Both the position numbers and the translations under genes were made by a program. Under the pieces are notes generated by a model. The model had not been told where the DNA came from, searched no databases, and worked only from the letters and a program-made list of their open reading frames with translations. DNA of 64,000 nucleotides from Pseudoalteromonas sp. MEBiC 03607 (lineage in GTDB: Bacteria; Pseudomonadota; Gammaproteobacteria; Enterobacterales; Alteromonadaceae): the NCBI RefSeq assembly GCF_004792295.1, contig NZ_SRRY01000002.1, forward strand, positions 186,001-250,000, given 5' to 3'. Numbering within the stretch: the stretch's first letter is position 1; every line of letters begins with the position of its first letter. Below, in pieces: positions 10,396-18,715 of this stretch.

Positions 10396-11874
10396 ATGTT
10401 TAATCTATCAATAGCAGCGATGAATAAAAACGGCTGTATTTTGCTTTTGGTTTTACTGGCGGGAACTGCACTGTGCACCTTGTTGGCGTTCAAATATAAT
10501 TTTGAGTCAATTACTGACCTAGTCAACATGCATGAATCGCCGAGGCCAGCAAATGAAGATAATCGGCCTTTGCGTAAAAAACCAATCAAAAATGCTGTAT
10601 ATGTAATTTCTCAGGTAAACCAAATACGCTTTATTTTTAAAGCGGGGAGCTCGGTGCTTTCTAAATTAGTAAAAGATAAAGGTGGTATATCATTGATTTT
10701 TAGGGATAGCTATAAGCTTGGTCATGTTCATAGCTATTTACAACTAAACGAATCAGATACAAACAATCACATTAAAAAGTGGCTTGGAATCAATAAAAGA
10801 AGCAACAATTTGCTTCTTGTTTTAAGTAACCTAACAGACCTAGTGTTATTTGCTAAGCAAGAAGGGCTGCCTCAGGTTAAGGATAAGAGGCGCGAACCTT
10901 CTAAAATACTTGAACCATGCAGTTATGGTTTTAAATATGGTAATAATATTAAGGAAAAAAGTATAGCAGGCCTAATGGGCTTTCCCCCTTATATTTCTGT
11001 TCTTCTTATTTGCTTGCTTACTATTATCAGTTTCTTATTTATATATTCTTTAATTTCATACTTAGATTTGCGACGTTCAATAGAGTTCAGATTAAAAAGG
11101 GCAATTAGAAAAAGGGAAATATACCTTGAGTATCAACCAATAGTAGATGTTAAGACTAATAAAATTACTAGCGTTGAAAGTTTAGTGCGCTGGAAAGACT
11201 CTATTCATGGGCAAGTCTCACCTGAGCAATTTTTGGAACTCGCTGAGCAATTATCTCTTTATCCTATATTAGCAAAGCAATGTTTGACAAAAATGATTGC
11301 AGAGCTGGCTCAGCTTATGAACACTGATCGTCTTTTTTCAGTAGCGATAAATGTCAATAGCTATGAAATACAAGATCCTGAGTTCTTGGACTATTTGCAT
11401 CAGTTATGTTGCAAGCATAAAGTAAATCATGAGCAAATAAGAATAGAGATCACTGAACGAATTGGCCTGCCTTTGCAAGAGATCTCTTGTTTTGCCTTAA
11501 AAGCCAAAACTTATGGCTTTAAAATAGCATTAGATGACTTTGGTACTGGAGTGTCTAACCTTCTCTGGCTAACAGAGATCAACTTTGATGTGATAAAAAT
11601 TGACAAGGTGTTCATACAGTCAATCATGGATGATGAAAAGCAAAATATGATTGTAGCTATCATATCACTGGTAACTAATTTAAATCGAATCGTTATTTTT
11701 GAAGGTGTAGAGACTGTTGAACAATATAGTTTCATTAGGAAATATAATAAAGGGTACTTGGTTCAGGGTTGGTACTTTTATAAATCTTTATCATTAGCAG
11801 AGCTTCTAAGCGAGCTCAATAATCAGCAAGGTAAGCACGAAAATACACAATGTTGGGCTTCACTAAATACTTAG
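10396..11874 (+). CDS. Chimeric EAL protein: CzcA-derived N-terminus fused to c-di-GMP phosphodiesterase domain
   Basis: 492 residues. Residues 1 to about 165 align with the start of the RND pump CzcA at 42578: MFNL..IAAMNKN/MFNLLIEAVIKN, the first TM helix, then PIKNAVYVISQVNQIR/PIEAVMYALPDVEQVR, LGHVHSYLQL/LGQVYQYLLE and LTDLVLFAKQEG/VTDILSFGGEV. From about residue 195 it instead follows the EAL protein at 7434: TM2 (about 198-220) and an EAL domain (about 232-475) with VESLVRW, INVNSYE, IEITERIG, ALDDFGTG, KIDKV, FEGVETVEQ and QGWYFYK all intact. The CSS cysteines are absent. Topology (TM, periplasmic loop, TM, EAL) equals that of CSS-EAL proteins, so a working phosphodiesterase with a new periplasmic domain is plausible (inference). 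Confidence 0.85.
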   Translation: MFNLSIAAMNKNGCILLLVLLAGTALCTLLAFKYNFESITDLVNMHESPRPANEDNRPLRKKPIKNAVYVISQVNQIRFIFKAGSSVLSKLVKDKGGISLIFRDSYKLGHVHSYLQLNESDTNNHIKKWLGINKRSNNLLLVLSNLTDLVLFAKQEGLPQVKDKRREPSKILEPCSYGFKYGNNIKEKSIAGLMGFPPYISVLLICLLTIISFLFIYSLISYLDLRRSIEFRLKRAIRKREIYLEYQPIVDVKTNKITSVESLVRWKDSIHGQVSPEQFLELAEQLSLYPILAKQCLTKMIAELAQLMNTDRLFSVAINVNSYEIQDPEFLDYLHQLCCKHKVNHEQIRIEITERIGLPLQEISCFALKAKTYGFKIALDDFGTGVSNLLWLTEINFDVIKIDKVFIQSIMDDEKQNMIVAIISLVTNLNRIVIFEGVETVEQYSFIRKYNKGYLVQGWYFYKSLSLAELLSELNNQQGKHENTQCWASLNT

Positions 11875-12075
11875 TTGTTGATCATACAGGATAAAACCTT
11901 ACGCCCGATATGGATTTTGGGCGTGTATCTAAAATGTTCATTTTGTAAAATTAACCTGCAATTATGCTCCTGCTTCTTATGTTTAACTCAATAATTTGTT
12001 ACAGCTTATCTTTTGCTTAATTAGCTGTACGCGATATGCTGAAGCAACGAATAAAGCATTACATTGGAGTGACTA

Positions 12076-12456
12076 ATGAATCTCAATCAGGTGACGTTGC
12101 CTGTAAAGGATATGAACGAAGCGGTGGCTTTTTACTTAACACTGGGAATGATTCAGATTGTGGATACCCCGCATTACGCACGCTTTCAATGTCCAGATGG
12201 TGATGCCACATTTTCGTTGTCATTAGAAACTGAAGAGTTTAGTAATGATGCGGTCATTTATTTTGAACATGAGCAGCTCGATGAGTTTTACGCAAGCCTT
12301 GTTGAAAAAGGCATTAGTTTTGAACAGCCACCAACCGCCCAGCGCTATTTATGGACGGAAGCAATTCTAAAAGACCCATCAGGGAATAAAATTAAATTGT
12401 ATTGGGCAGGAGAGAACCGCTTAAACCCACCATGGAAGGTAGAAAAACGAGGATAA
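12076..12456 (+). CDS. VOC-superfamily (glyoxalase/bleomycin resistance-like) protein
   Basis: 126 residues with the betaalphabetabetabeta repeats of the vicinal-oxygen-chelate fold: MNLNQVTLPVKDMNEAVAFY at the start and LKDPSGNKIKLYWAGE near the end, with the usual metal-ligand Glu replaced by Lys/Leu context, so catalytic activity is uncertain. ATG preceded by TGGAGTGACTA. Substrate not predictable. Flanked by an unrelated membrane channel on the other strand. Confidence 0.82.
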   Translation: MNLNQVTLPVKDMNEAVAFYLTLGMIQIVDTPHYARFQCPDGDATFSLSLETEEFSNDAVIYFEHEQLDEFYASLVEKGISFEQPPTAQRYLWTEAILKDPSGNKIKLYWAGENRLNPPWKVEKRG

Positions 12457-12487
12457 AAAAGGCGCTAAGGTCTTGCCCCTAGCGCCT
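12454..12487 (-). terminator. Rho-independent terminator of the ion-channel gene (minus strand)
   Basis: Stem aggcgcta (12460-12467) / tagcgcct (12480-12487); the A run just before it on the plus strand is the T tract on the minus strand. It overlaps the stop of the convergent VOC gene. Confidence 0.85.
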
Positions 12488-12529
12488 AATATCTAAAAGC
12501 TATTATCTAAAAAGTAAGCTCTAAAAACC

Positions 12530-13339
12530 TTAATGCTTTTCTTTCAGTAATTGTTTTAGTTCGGCCATTTCAGCTTGTAGCTGAGCAATTTGTCCTTTGG
12601 TTGCAGGCATGTCGGCATCAGATGTTTGCTCTTCGCGGGCGTTCCGATGCTCTTCAGACATAACTTCTAAAATTGCACCAACCATCATGTTTAAAAATAC
12701 AAAGGCTGTTAAGAAGATGAACGTTAAGTAGAAAATCCAGCTGAGCTCATACACAGCCATAGTTTCATACATAACATCAGTCCAATCTTCAAACGTGGCA
12801 ATTCTGAACAGGGTGAGCATAGAAATAGATACATCGCCCCATAATACCGGGTTAATATCAGCAAATAACATGCTACCCATAGCGGCATAAATATAGAAGA
12901 TCACAAACATGAGTAGGGCGATATAGCCCATTTGTGGAATGGCTTTTAAAAGCGAGTTAACCAGCAGTCTAAGCTCTGGGATCATTGATACAAGTCGCAA
13001 CACGCGGAAAATACGCAGTAATCGAGCGATAAAAATTGTTGAACCAGCTGCAGGGTAAAGGCTACCAACTACGATTATGAAATCGAAAATGTTCCAACCT
13101 TTGCTGAAGAAATCTTTAAAGCCCCGGCTTGCAATAAAGCGGATCACTAGCTCAACTAAAAAGAAAACCGTGATGCCTAAGTCCATCCAATGTAAGGCAA
13201 GCTCTGCCGTTGGATGAAGTGAATAGGTGTGTGCCCCGACTGTTAATGCCGAAATAACAATAACAGCAATAACAAATGATTGAAAAATTTTACTTTTATC
13301 GATACGCTGAAACAGCTGTTGTAACTGCGACAACATCAT
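12530..13339 (-). CDS. Voltage-gated ion channel (BacNav-like ion transporter)
   Basis: 269 residues, one six-TM voltage-sensor/pore unit that would assemble as a tetramer. S4 carries regularly spaced arginines (IFIARLLRIFRVLRLV). The pore loop LFRIATFEDWTDVMYE is the selectivity filter; NaChBac-type sodium channels have TLESW there, so TFEDW with a following Asp is unusual. A charged C-terminal helix (KGQIAQLQAEMAELKQLL) looks like the tetramerising coiled coil. The open frame extends 20 codons further, but the ATGATG at 13339 has AAAGGG 6-7 nt upstream and is chosen. Divergent from the lipoprotein gene. Confidence 0.88.
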   Translation of the reverse strand: MMLSQLQQLFQRIDKSKIFQSFVIAVIVISALTVGAHTYSLHPTAELALHWMDLGITVFFLVELVIRFIASRGFKDFFSKGWNIFDFIIVVGSLYPAAGSTIFIARLLRIFRVLRLVSMIPELRLLVNSLLKAIPQMGYIALLMFVIFYIYAAMGSMLFADINPVLWGDVSISMLTLFRIATFEDWTDVMYETMAVYELSWIFYLTFIFLTAFVFLNMMVGAILEVMSEEHRNAREEQTSDADMPATKGQIAQLQAEMAELKQLLKEKH

Positions 13340-13424
13340 ATAGAACCCTTTGGTAATAATATTAAAACCCACGCAATATACAGGAAAATGCAGCACCAAT
13401 GTATAACTACATAAAGGAAATTAA

Positions 13425-13631
13425 ATGTTTTTTAATGCTTTAAAATTGGCCGTAATCGCGACTGTTGCTGTGTGTTTATCAGCGTGTAGCTCAGATGCCC
13501 GTTATCATGAAATTCAATCGGCACGTTTAAGTGAATGCAATTATATGGCTGATAAAGAGTATCACGAGTGTGTAAAGCGCCAGCAGGACAGTTACGAAGA
13601 GTTTAAAAAACAACAAGCAGAACATGACTAA
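13425..13631 (+). CDS. Small lipoprotein
   Basis: 68 residues. Lipobox LSAC after a short hydrophobic signal (KLAVIATVAVCLSAC), giving a mature protein of about 48 residues with two more cysteines (ECNYMADKEYHECVK) that may form a disulphide, and a charged tail. Function unknown. AAAGGAAA lies just before the ATG. Overlaps the next gene by 8 bp, so the three genes 13425-14339 form one operon. Confidence 0.8.
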   Translation: MFFNALKLAVIATVAVCLSACSSDARYHEIQSARLSECNYMADKEYHECVKRQQDSYEEFKKQQAEHD

Positions 13632-13896
13632 AACTGAAAAACGTCAAGACAAAGCAATTCGAGTTGCGTTAACACAAGCGTGTGAACTAGCAAAAGATCA
13701 GGTACATGAATTCTCATGGTTAACTCATACTGCTGATCTAAAAAAGCTACCGCAATCACTAAAAGTAAGTTGTTATTGTAAAGAACTGCCGTTAACCGCT
13801 GAGCAAACCCAGTTAATTACCAATCTAATTATCAAAGAATTGAGCGCTGTAGATTTAGCTATTAATGCAAAAGCAATTTCATTTTTAAAGGAATAA
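13624..13896 (+). CDS. Uncharacterised small cytoplasmic protein
   Basis: 90 residues, no signal peptide or membrane segment, predicted mostly helical, with a CYCKE cysteine pair near the middle. No family recognised. Starts inside the lipoprotein gene and ends one base into the next start (TAATG-like junction), so its expression is tied to its neighbours. A real gene on the basis of the tight overlaps and codon use. Confidence 0.7.
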   Translation: MTKTEKRQDKAIRVALTQACELAKDQVHEFSWLTHTADLKKLPQSLKVSCYCKELPLTAEQTQLITNLIIKELSAVDLAINAKAISFLKE

Positions 13897-14339
13897 TGAT
13901 GAATTTAACCTCAAAAAAGTTAGTTACTCTAAATTTAGCACTGGCTGTGCTATGTGTTGGGTTCGGTGTCTATAGTGTGCAATCAGGCCCACATACTCTT
14001 GTATCTTATAACGGGTTTATATTTGCAATCGGTTTTATGGTGCAGGCCTATCGCTCAACAGAAAAATTCGCAGCCAAAACAGCCCTTAGTAAAACACTCA
14101 CGACAACAGACACAAGCCTAACGGTTAAGCAGGTTTATTATGGCGATAAAGAAGAGACACTTGAATTAAGCCGTATTACCCAACTGAAAGTTGCTGATAA
14201 CTATTTAGCCGTCATATTAGATGGCAACGGCCAAGGTTACGACTTTCAAATTAAAGGCAAGGCTGATGCTATCATTAAACGCTTAAATGAGATATTGCCA
14301 AAGGAGCTGCTTAAAAACAGCCCAATCAAACAGGTTTAA
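13896..14339 (+). CDS. Uncharacterised two-TM membrane protein with C-terminal soluble domain
   Basis: 147 residues. Two hydrophobic helices (about 10-28 and 38-52) form a hairpin, followed by a cytoplasmic-looking beta-rich domain of about 80 residues (DTSLTVKQVYYG ... ELSRITQLKVADNYLAVIL) that resembles bacterial PH-like domains in layout. Function unknown. Last gene of the 13425-14339 set, with AAGGA before the start. Confidence 0.72.
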   Translation: MMNLTSKKLVTLNLALAVLCVGFGVYSVQSGPHTLVSYNGFIFAIGFMVQAYRSTEKFAAKTALSKTLTTTDTSLTVKQVYYGDKEETLELSRITQLKVADNYLAVILDGNGQGYDFQIKGKADAIIKRLNEILPKELLKNSPIKQV

Positions 14340-14398
14340 TTTGGTAAGCCAGCCGCAAATAGCTATAATCTGCAAAAATTATTGAAAGAGATATTGCA

Positions 14399-14593
14399 AT
14401 GGCAGTGCCTACGCGTTCACAAATTTCAATTGGCTGCGAAGTCAACATTGTATTAAAACAAGATCAACGAACAGGTCAGTTAACTCAAGGCGTGGTGTCA
14501 CGTATTTTAACTAAATCACCGAATCACCCGCATGGCATTAAAGTTCAACTTGATGATGGTCAAGTAGGGCGCGTGAAAGAGATTTTATCATGA
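14399..14593 (+). CDS. YwbE family protein
   Basis: 64 residues of the YwbE/DUF2196 family: VNIVLKQDQRTGQLTQGVVS and the signature SPNHPHGIKVQLDDGQVGRVKEIL. A compact beta-barrel protein of unknown function conserved from Bacillus to proteobacteria. ATG with GAAAGAGATATTGCA upstream. Its TGA overlaps the ATG of the following DUF4240 gene (ATGA), indicating a two-gene operon. Confidence 0.92.
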   Translation: MAVPTRSQISIGCEVNIVLKQDQRTGQLTQGVVSRILTKSPNHPHGIKVQLDDGQVGRVKEILS

Positions 14594-15117
14594 GTGTTTT
14601 AAGCGAAAGTGAATTTTGGCAACTCGTGACCGCCGAAGATAAAACTGCTGAGCCTGAGTCTGTTTGTAATGCATTAAAAGCAAAGCTGACTGATTTATCT
14701 GACGAACAGCTGATGGAATTTGATAAGCAGTTTAACCTACGTATGCGCAAAGCCTATACCTGGGACTTATTTGGTGCCGCTTATGTAATGGCCGGTTGTA
14801 ATGACGATTATGGTTTCTCTGAGTTTTTATGTTGGCTTATTTCACGTGGTGAACAGGCGTTTTTAAAGGCGCTTGAAAACCCAGACTCAATTGCAGAGTG
14901 TACGCCGGTTTATCATTTAAACGAACAGCCTTACCCGTATTTAGATGAATACGATTTAATTGCCGGTATGCTTTACGAAGAACGTAATGACGACGAGTTA
15001 CCTTTTATTCCATCAGGTCTTGAGCAACCAAAAGGTAAACGCTTTAAAGATAAAGCCAAGTATTTAAAACAAACCTATCCAAATTTATATGCCAAATATT
15101 GGCAACAACCGAGTTAA
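14590..15117 (+). CDS. DUF4240 domain protein
   Basis: 175 residues. The DUF4240 signature is visible: SEFWQLV at the N-terminus and WDLFGAAYVMAGCNDDYGFSEFLCWLISRGEQ with the ENPDSIAE follow-on. Soluble, function unknown; such proteins are often found near toxin-immunity or polymorphic genes, but nothing of that kind is adjacent here. Coupled to ywbE by an ATGA overlap and closed by a terminator. Confidence 0.88.
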   Translation: MSVLSESEFWQLVTAEDKTAEPESVCNALKAKLTDLSDEQLMEFDKQFNLRMRKAYTWDLFGAAYVMAGCNDDYGFSEFLCWLISRGEQAFLKALENPDSIAECTPVYHLNEQPYPYLDEYDLIAGMLYEERNDDELPFIPSGLEQPKGKRFKDKAKYLKQTYPNLYAKYWQQPS

Positions 15118-15120
15118 TTA

Positions 15121-15146
15121 AAAGCACCTTCATGGTGCTTTTTTTA
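15121..15146 (+). terminator. Rho-independent terminator
   Basis: Stem aaagcacc / ggtgcttt, 5-nt loop, then a T run, 4 bp after the DUF4240 stop. Confidence 0.92.
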
Positions 15147-15323
15147 TGCTCTGTAAGCTACTAACTTAGGGTAAAAGGTTACATAAAAAGAGCTAAGAAA
15201 TTTATTAGTACCCAAATTAACTAAATTTATGTTATCTTATTCTTGCTAAAACTAGTTTAGTTAATGTTATAAATCAGTGAGCTAACAAATAATAGTAGCT
15301 TACTAAAACACAATTCAAAGGAA

Positions 15324-15743
15324 ATGACAGTGTCAGAAAACGTATATCAAGCCCCAGAATCAAATGTAGTATCAACTTCAACAGAAACAACAAGCCTTAG
15401 TGTAAAAGAAATACTATTTTCTTTTAACGGCCGCATTCCTCGCAAAACCTATTGGTTTTCAGTACTAGGAATGATTGCTGCTTCATTCGTTTTAATGTTT
15501 ATTGCCGCATTGCTTTCGGGTGGTAGCGAATCAGCTATTTCTATAATTATGCTTATCTTATATGTGCCACTTATATGGTGTTCGCTAGCTATTCAAATTA
15601 AACGCTGGCATGACCGTAATAAATCAGGCTGGTGGGTACTAATTGGTTTTGTTCCTGTAATCGGTGGGATCTGGGCACTCATAGAAAATGGTTTCCTAGC
15701 AGGTGATGCAGGTGAGAACCGTTTTGGAAAACCAACAGTATAA
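15324..15743 (+). CDS. DUF805 family inner-membrane protein
   Basis: 139 residues. Short hydrophilic N-terminal tail then the DUF805 core: FSFNGRIPRKTYWF, TM helices at about 48-68 and 76-94, RWHDRNKSGWWVL, a third TM, and the end GENRFGKP. Such proteins resemble E. coli YhaH/YiiR; function unknown. ATG follows AAAGGAA. Confidence 0.92.
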   Translation: MTVSENVYQAPESNVVSTSTETTSLSVKEILFSFNGRIPRKTYWFSVLGMIAASFVLMFIAALLSGGSESAISIIMLILYVPLIWCSLAIQIKRWHDRNKSGWWVLIGFVPVIGGIWALIENGFLAGDAGENRFGKPTV

Positions 15744-15752
15744 TACTTATTT

Positions 15753-15781
15753 GTTGTGTGTTCTTTTAAAGAACACACAAC
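15753..15781 (+). terminator. Perfect 14-bp inverted repeat, probable terminator
   Basis: Arms gttgtgtgttcttt / aaagaacacacaac around a single T. It contains T and A runs inside the arms but no T tract after it; position 10 bp after the DUF805 stop suggests a transcript end or RNA stabiliser. Confidence 0.6.
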
Positions 15782-15798
15782 GCGTTTAATAGGCTATT

Positions 15799-16191
15799 AT
15801 GAAAAATCTAACGGTAGTGCAAATTTCACGGTTTATTATTAGCTTTACTTGGCTTTACCATGGCCTTTTCCCAAAAATTATCCATATCTCTCCACTTGAA
15901 CAACGGATGACAGCCAGTTTTGGTTTTAATGCCGAAATATCAATGCTCATAACACGAGCTGCTGGGGTTGGTGAAATCATCTTTGCGGTGTTGTTTTTTA
16001 TTTTCTATCGTTCAATTTTAATCAATATAGTCAATATTTTATCTTTAATAGGTTTAATACTGTTTGTAGCTTTTTTACAACCAGCACTATTGATTGAAGC
16101 ATTCAATCCGGTGACTACAAATCTTGCGCTGATCGCGTTTAGTACTGTACTAATAATCGAGCTCAAGAATAGCGAAACTAGCAATAAGTAA
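15799..16191 (+). CDS. DoxX-like membrane protein
   Basis: 130 residues, four predicted TM helices, with the DoxX-like opening RFIISFTWLYHGLFPKI and ITRAAGVGEIIFAVLF. Family members are small integral membrane proteins of unclear, possibly redox, function. Its stop lies 1 bp from the stop of the convergent LysR gene, so the two share a tight 3' junction without an obvious terminator. Confidence 0.8.
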   Translation: MKNLTVVQISRFIISFTWLYHGLFPKIIHISPLEQRMTASFGFNAEISMLITRAAGVGEIIFAVLFFIFYRSILINIVNILSLIGLILFVAFLQPALLIEAFNPVTTNLALIAFSTVLIIELKNSETSNK

Positions 16192-16192
16192 A

Positions 16193-17089
16193 TTAAACAC
16201 CATAGCAGTCTTTGATTTCTTTGATCATGGCGCTTGCAAGTGGTGAATTGGCATTTGTTTTAGAGGTTATTAATACAACAGGAATATCGTAGTGATATTT
16301 GTTTGGTTGAATAGCTTTAAAAATGCCTTTATCAACCCAGAACTGAGCATAGTGGTCGGGTAAATAACCAATAAATTCACCCGATAAAATCAAATGTGCG
16401 ATACCTTCATCATGGTAGGCTACCGCACTATTTTGGTAGTTTAAGCCATCGTTTCTACTTTCTTTATCGCGCATGTAGTTACTGGTAATAACTTCGGCTT
16501 CTTTTATAAGCTCATTGATTTGTTTGTCTTCACACTCAAACAGTGGGTGACCGACTGCGCAATACAAAAAGTTAGTTTCGTTATGTAGGGCAGTGTAATC
16601 TAATCCGCGAATATGATGACGGCTAACACCAATACCCACTAATGAACGGCCATTGGCTACTGCGGTTTCTACCTCACGGGCTTCACAGACGTTAATATCA
16701 AACTGAATGTTTTTACCTTTGCCTTTTAACCTTGCAATTGCGCGGGGAATGGCGCAGCGAGGGTCACTTACCATGGTATCTATCATAGCAATACTTAAAC
16801 GCCCCGATAGCTCGTTTTTAGAGCTTGCGACGGTATTAGCAAAGGCTTCGCATTGCTGAAGCAGTTCAATTGATGCTTGGTAGGTAATAGCACCTGCATC
16901 TGTAATTTCAAAACCACTGCGGCCACGTTTACATAATTTAATGCCAAGCCTTACTTCTAAATCTGATAAATGCGCACTGATCGTTGAGCGGCCAATATTC
17001 AAACGTGACTCTGCGGCTGAAAGCCCGCCACACTCAACAATTGCTACAAAAACACGCAATAATCGTAGGTCTACATCATGAACTTGCAT
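16193..17089 (-). CDS. LysR-family regulator, probable regulator of hutHU
   Basis: 298 residues. N-terminal winged helix-turn-helix (LRLLRVFVAIVECGGLSAAE and RSTISAHLSDLEVRLGIKL, residues about 8-65) and a C-terminal periplasmic-binding-like effector domain. The open frame runs 17 codons further upstream, but the ATG at 17089 has AAAGAG 6-7 nt before it and gives the normal LysR N-terminus. Divergent from hutH with about 120 bp between starts, the usual layout for a LysR regulator of the adjacent operon; the histidine/urocanate link is inference. It differs from the HutC (GntR) repressor used in enteric hut systems. Confidence 0.88.
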   Translation of the reverse strand: MQVHDVDLRLLRVFVAIVECGGLSAAESRLNIGRSTISAHLSDLEVRLGIKLCKRGRSGFEITDAGAITYQASIELLQQCEAFANTVASSKNELSGRLSIAMIDTMVSDPRCAIPRAIARLKGKGKNIQFDINVCEAREVETAVANGRSLVGIGVSRHHIRGLDYTALHNETNFLYCAVGHPLFECEDKQINELIKEAEVITSNYMRDKESRNDGLNYQNSAVAYHDEGIAHLILSGEFIGYLPDHYAQFWVDKGIFKAIQPNKYHYDIPVVLITSKTNANSPLASAMIKEIKDCYGV

Positions 17090-17209
17090 AGTGGCTCTTT
17101 TAGTTCGATAAATCTGGAATGAATAACGATAATTATGCATTTGTAAAACAACTAGAGCAAGCTAGACTGCCAATAATTAAAACTTAATCCTGTTTTTTAG
17201 GAGTTATAA

Positions 17210-18715
17210 ATGACATTTAAGTATGGTGTTGACCAATTAACGATAGATAACGTTAATGCGATTGCAGCCGGTACGTTACAGGCAGAGCTTTGCCAAGAAG
17301 CCATTGATAAAATAAATAAAAGCCGCCAAAACGTAGATAAAATGGCTGCCTCAGATAAAGCCATTTATGGTATCAATACGGGCTTTGGTCCACTGTGTGA
17401 TACACAAATTTCTCCACAAGAAACAAACCTATTACAAAAGAACTTATTGATCACACACGCTGTTGGTGTGGGTGAGCCAATAGCTAAGCCTATTTCAAAG
17501 TTAATGCTAATCACCAAAGTACATGCATTAAGCCAAGGTTTTTCAGGTATTCGTTTAACTGTTGTTGAGCGTATGCTTAAGTTTATTGAACTAGATATTA
17601 TCCCGGTTGTACCAGAGCAAGGCTCAGTTGGCGCATCGGGTGACTTAGCACCATTATCACACCTATTTTTACCGCTTTTGGGTGAAGGCGAGTTCTGGGT
17701 AAACGACACAATCAAACCCGCGGCAGAGGTATTAAAAGAGCATGGCTTAGAGCCACTTGATCTGCACGCTAAAGAAGGTCTTGCGTTAATCAACGGTACT
17801 CAGTTTATTTTATCGCACGCCATTACAGCGCTTACTAAAATGCGTTACTTATTAGACCTTGCAGATATTGCAGGCGCTATGAGCATTGAAGGTATGCAAG
17901 GTAGCCAATCACCGTTCCGAGAAGAGTTACACGCAATTCGAGCTTTTAAAGGCAACGTTGAAGTTGCCGCGCGTATGCGTAGCTTTTTTGCTAATTCTGA
18001 GAATATGGCCTCACATACCAATTGTGATCGTGTACAAGACCCTTATTCACTGCGTTGTATTCCTCAAGTTCATGGTGCGTCACGCAATGCGTATTACCAC
18101 TTAAAAGAGCTTGCAGAGATAGAAATGAACTCAGTGACTGATAACCCAATTGTTATTAGTGAGGAAGAAGCGATTTCGGGTGGTGGTTTTCATGGTCAAC
18201 CATTAGCTATGGCTTTAGATTATGCATCTATAGCTGCGGCTGAGCTTGGTAACATTGCTGATCGTCGTTGTTACTTATTGCTTGAGGGTTTACACGGCTT
18301 ACCACGCTTATTAACCACATCGGGTGGCTTAAATTCAGGCATGATGATCCCGCAATATGTAACCGCTGCTCTGGTTACAGAAAATAAGTCATTGTGTTTC
18401 CCACCATCAGCAGACAGCGTACCAACATCAATGGGCCAAGAAGATCACGTATCTATGGGGAGTATCTCTGGTCGTAAGTTAAACCAGATTTTAGGCAACC
18501 TAGATAAAATCTTTGCTATTGAGTTGATGTATGCCGCACAAGCAATCGAATTTAGACGTCCTAACAAGTGCTCAGACATTATTGAAGAAAACTTTGCATT
18601 AATTCGCAGTAAAGTTGCCAAACTAGAAGAAGACCGCTTACTTAAGCCAGACATTGATGCCATGGTTGCAATTGTTAAATCACAAGCGTTCACAGTAAAT
18701 TTAGGGAGCAAATAA
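17210..18715 (+). CDS. hutH: Histidine ammonia-lyase
   Basis: Deaminates L-histidine to trans-urocanate, first step of histidine degradation. 501 residues, the usual length. The MIO prosthetic group forms from Ala-Ser-Gly in QGSVGASGDLAPLSH (near residue 142); other family blocks are YGINTGFGPLCDT, GLALINGTQF, QVHGASRNAYYHL, SVTDNPIV and SMGQEDHVSMG. TAGGAG precedes the ATG by 8 nt. Stop and the hutU start overlap as TAATG. Confidence 0.97.
   Translation: MTFKYGVDQLTIDNVNAIAAGTLQAELCQEAIDKINKSRQNVDKMAASDKAIYGINTGFGPLCDTQISPQETNLLQKNLLITHAVGVGEPIAKPISKLMLITKVHALSQGFSGIRLTVVERMLKFIELDIIPVVPEQGSVGASGDLAPLSHLFLPLLGEGEFWVNDTIKPAAEVLKEHGLEPLDLHAKEGLALINGTQFILSHAITALTKMRYLLDLADIAGAMSIEGMQGSQSPFREELHAIRAFKGNVEVAARMRSFFANSENMASHTNCDRVQDPYSLRCIPQVHGASRNAYYHLKELAEIEMNSVTDNPIVISEEEAISGGGFHGQPLAMALDYASIAAAELGNIADRRCYLLLEGLHGLPRLLTTSGGLNSGMMIPQYVTAALVTENKSLCFPPSADSVPTSMGQEDHVSMGSISGRKLNQILGNLDKIFAIELMYAAQAIEFRRPNKCSDIIEENFALIRSKVAKLEEDRLLKPDIDAMVAIVKSQAFTVNLGSK

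Larger units (their letters stand above)
9600..10890 (+). repeat. Diverged, deleted duplicate of the czc-type efflux operon start (intact copy at about 40930-43140)
   Basis: The same order of elements appears in both places: leader (ttctgttcaaa versus ttcactgttcaaa), a 125-codon CzcI-like gene with GTG start, an adaptor gene starting M(Y/F)L(S/R)NF(I/M)RYALLCV, and the junction agaggtgacgcatgtttaat before the third gene. In this copy the adaptor gene has lost about 280 internal codons, and the pump gene continues only for its first part before an EAL gene takes over. Seen directly by comparing the two stretches; divergence is large, so the event is old. Confidence 0.8.
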
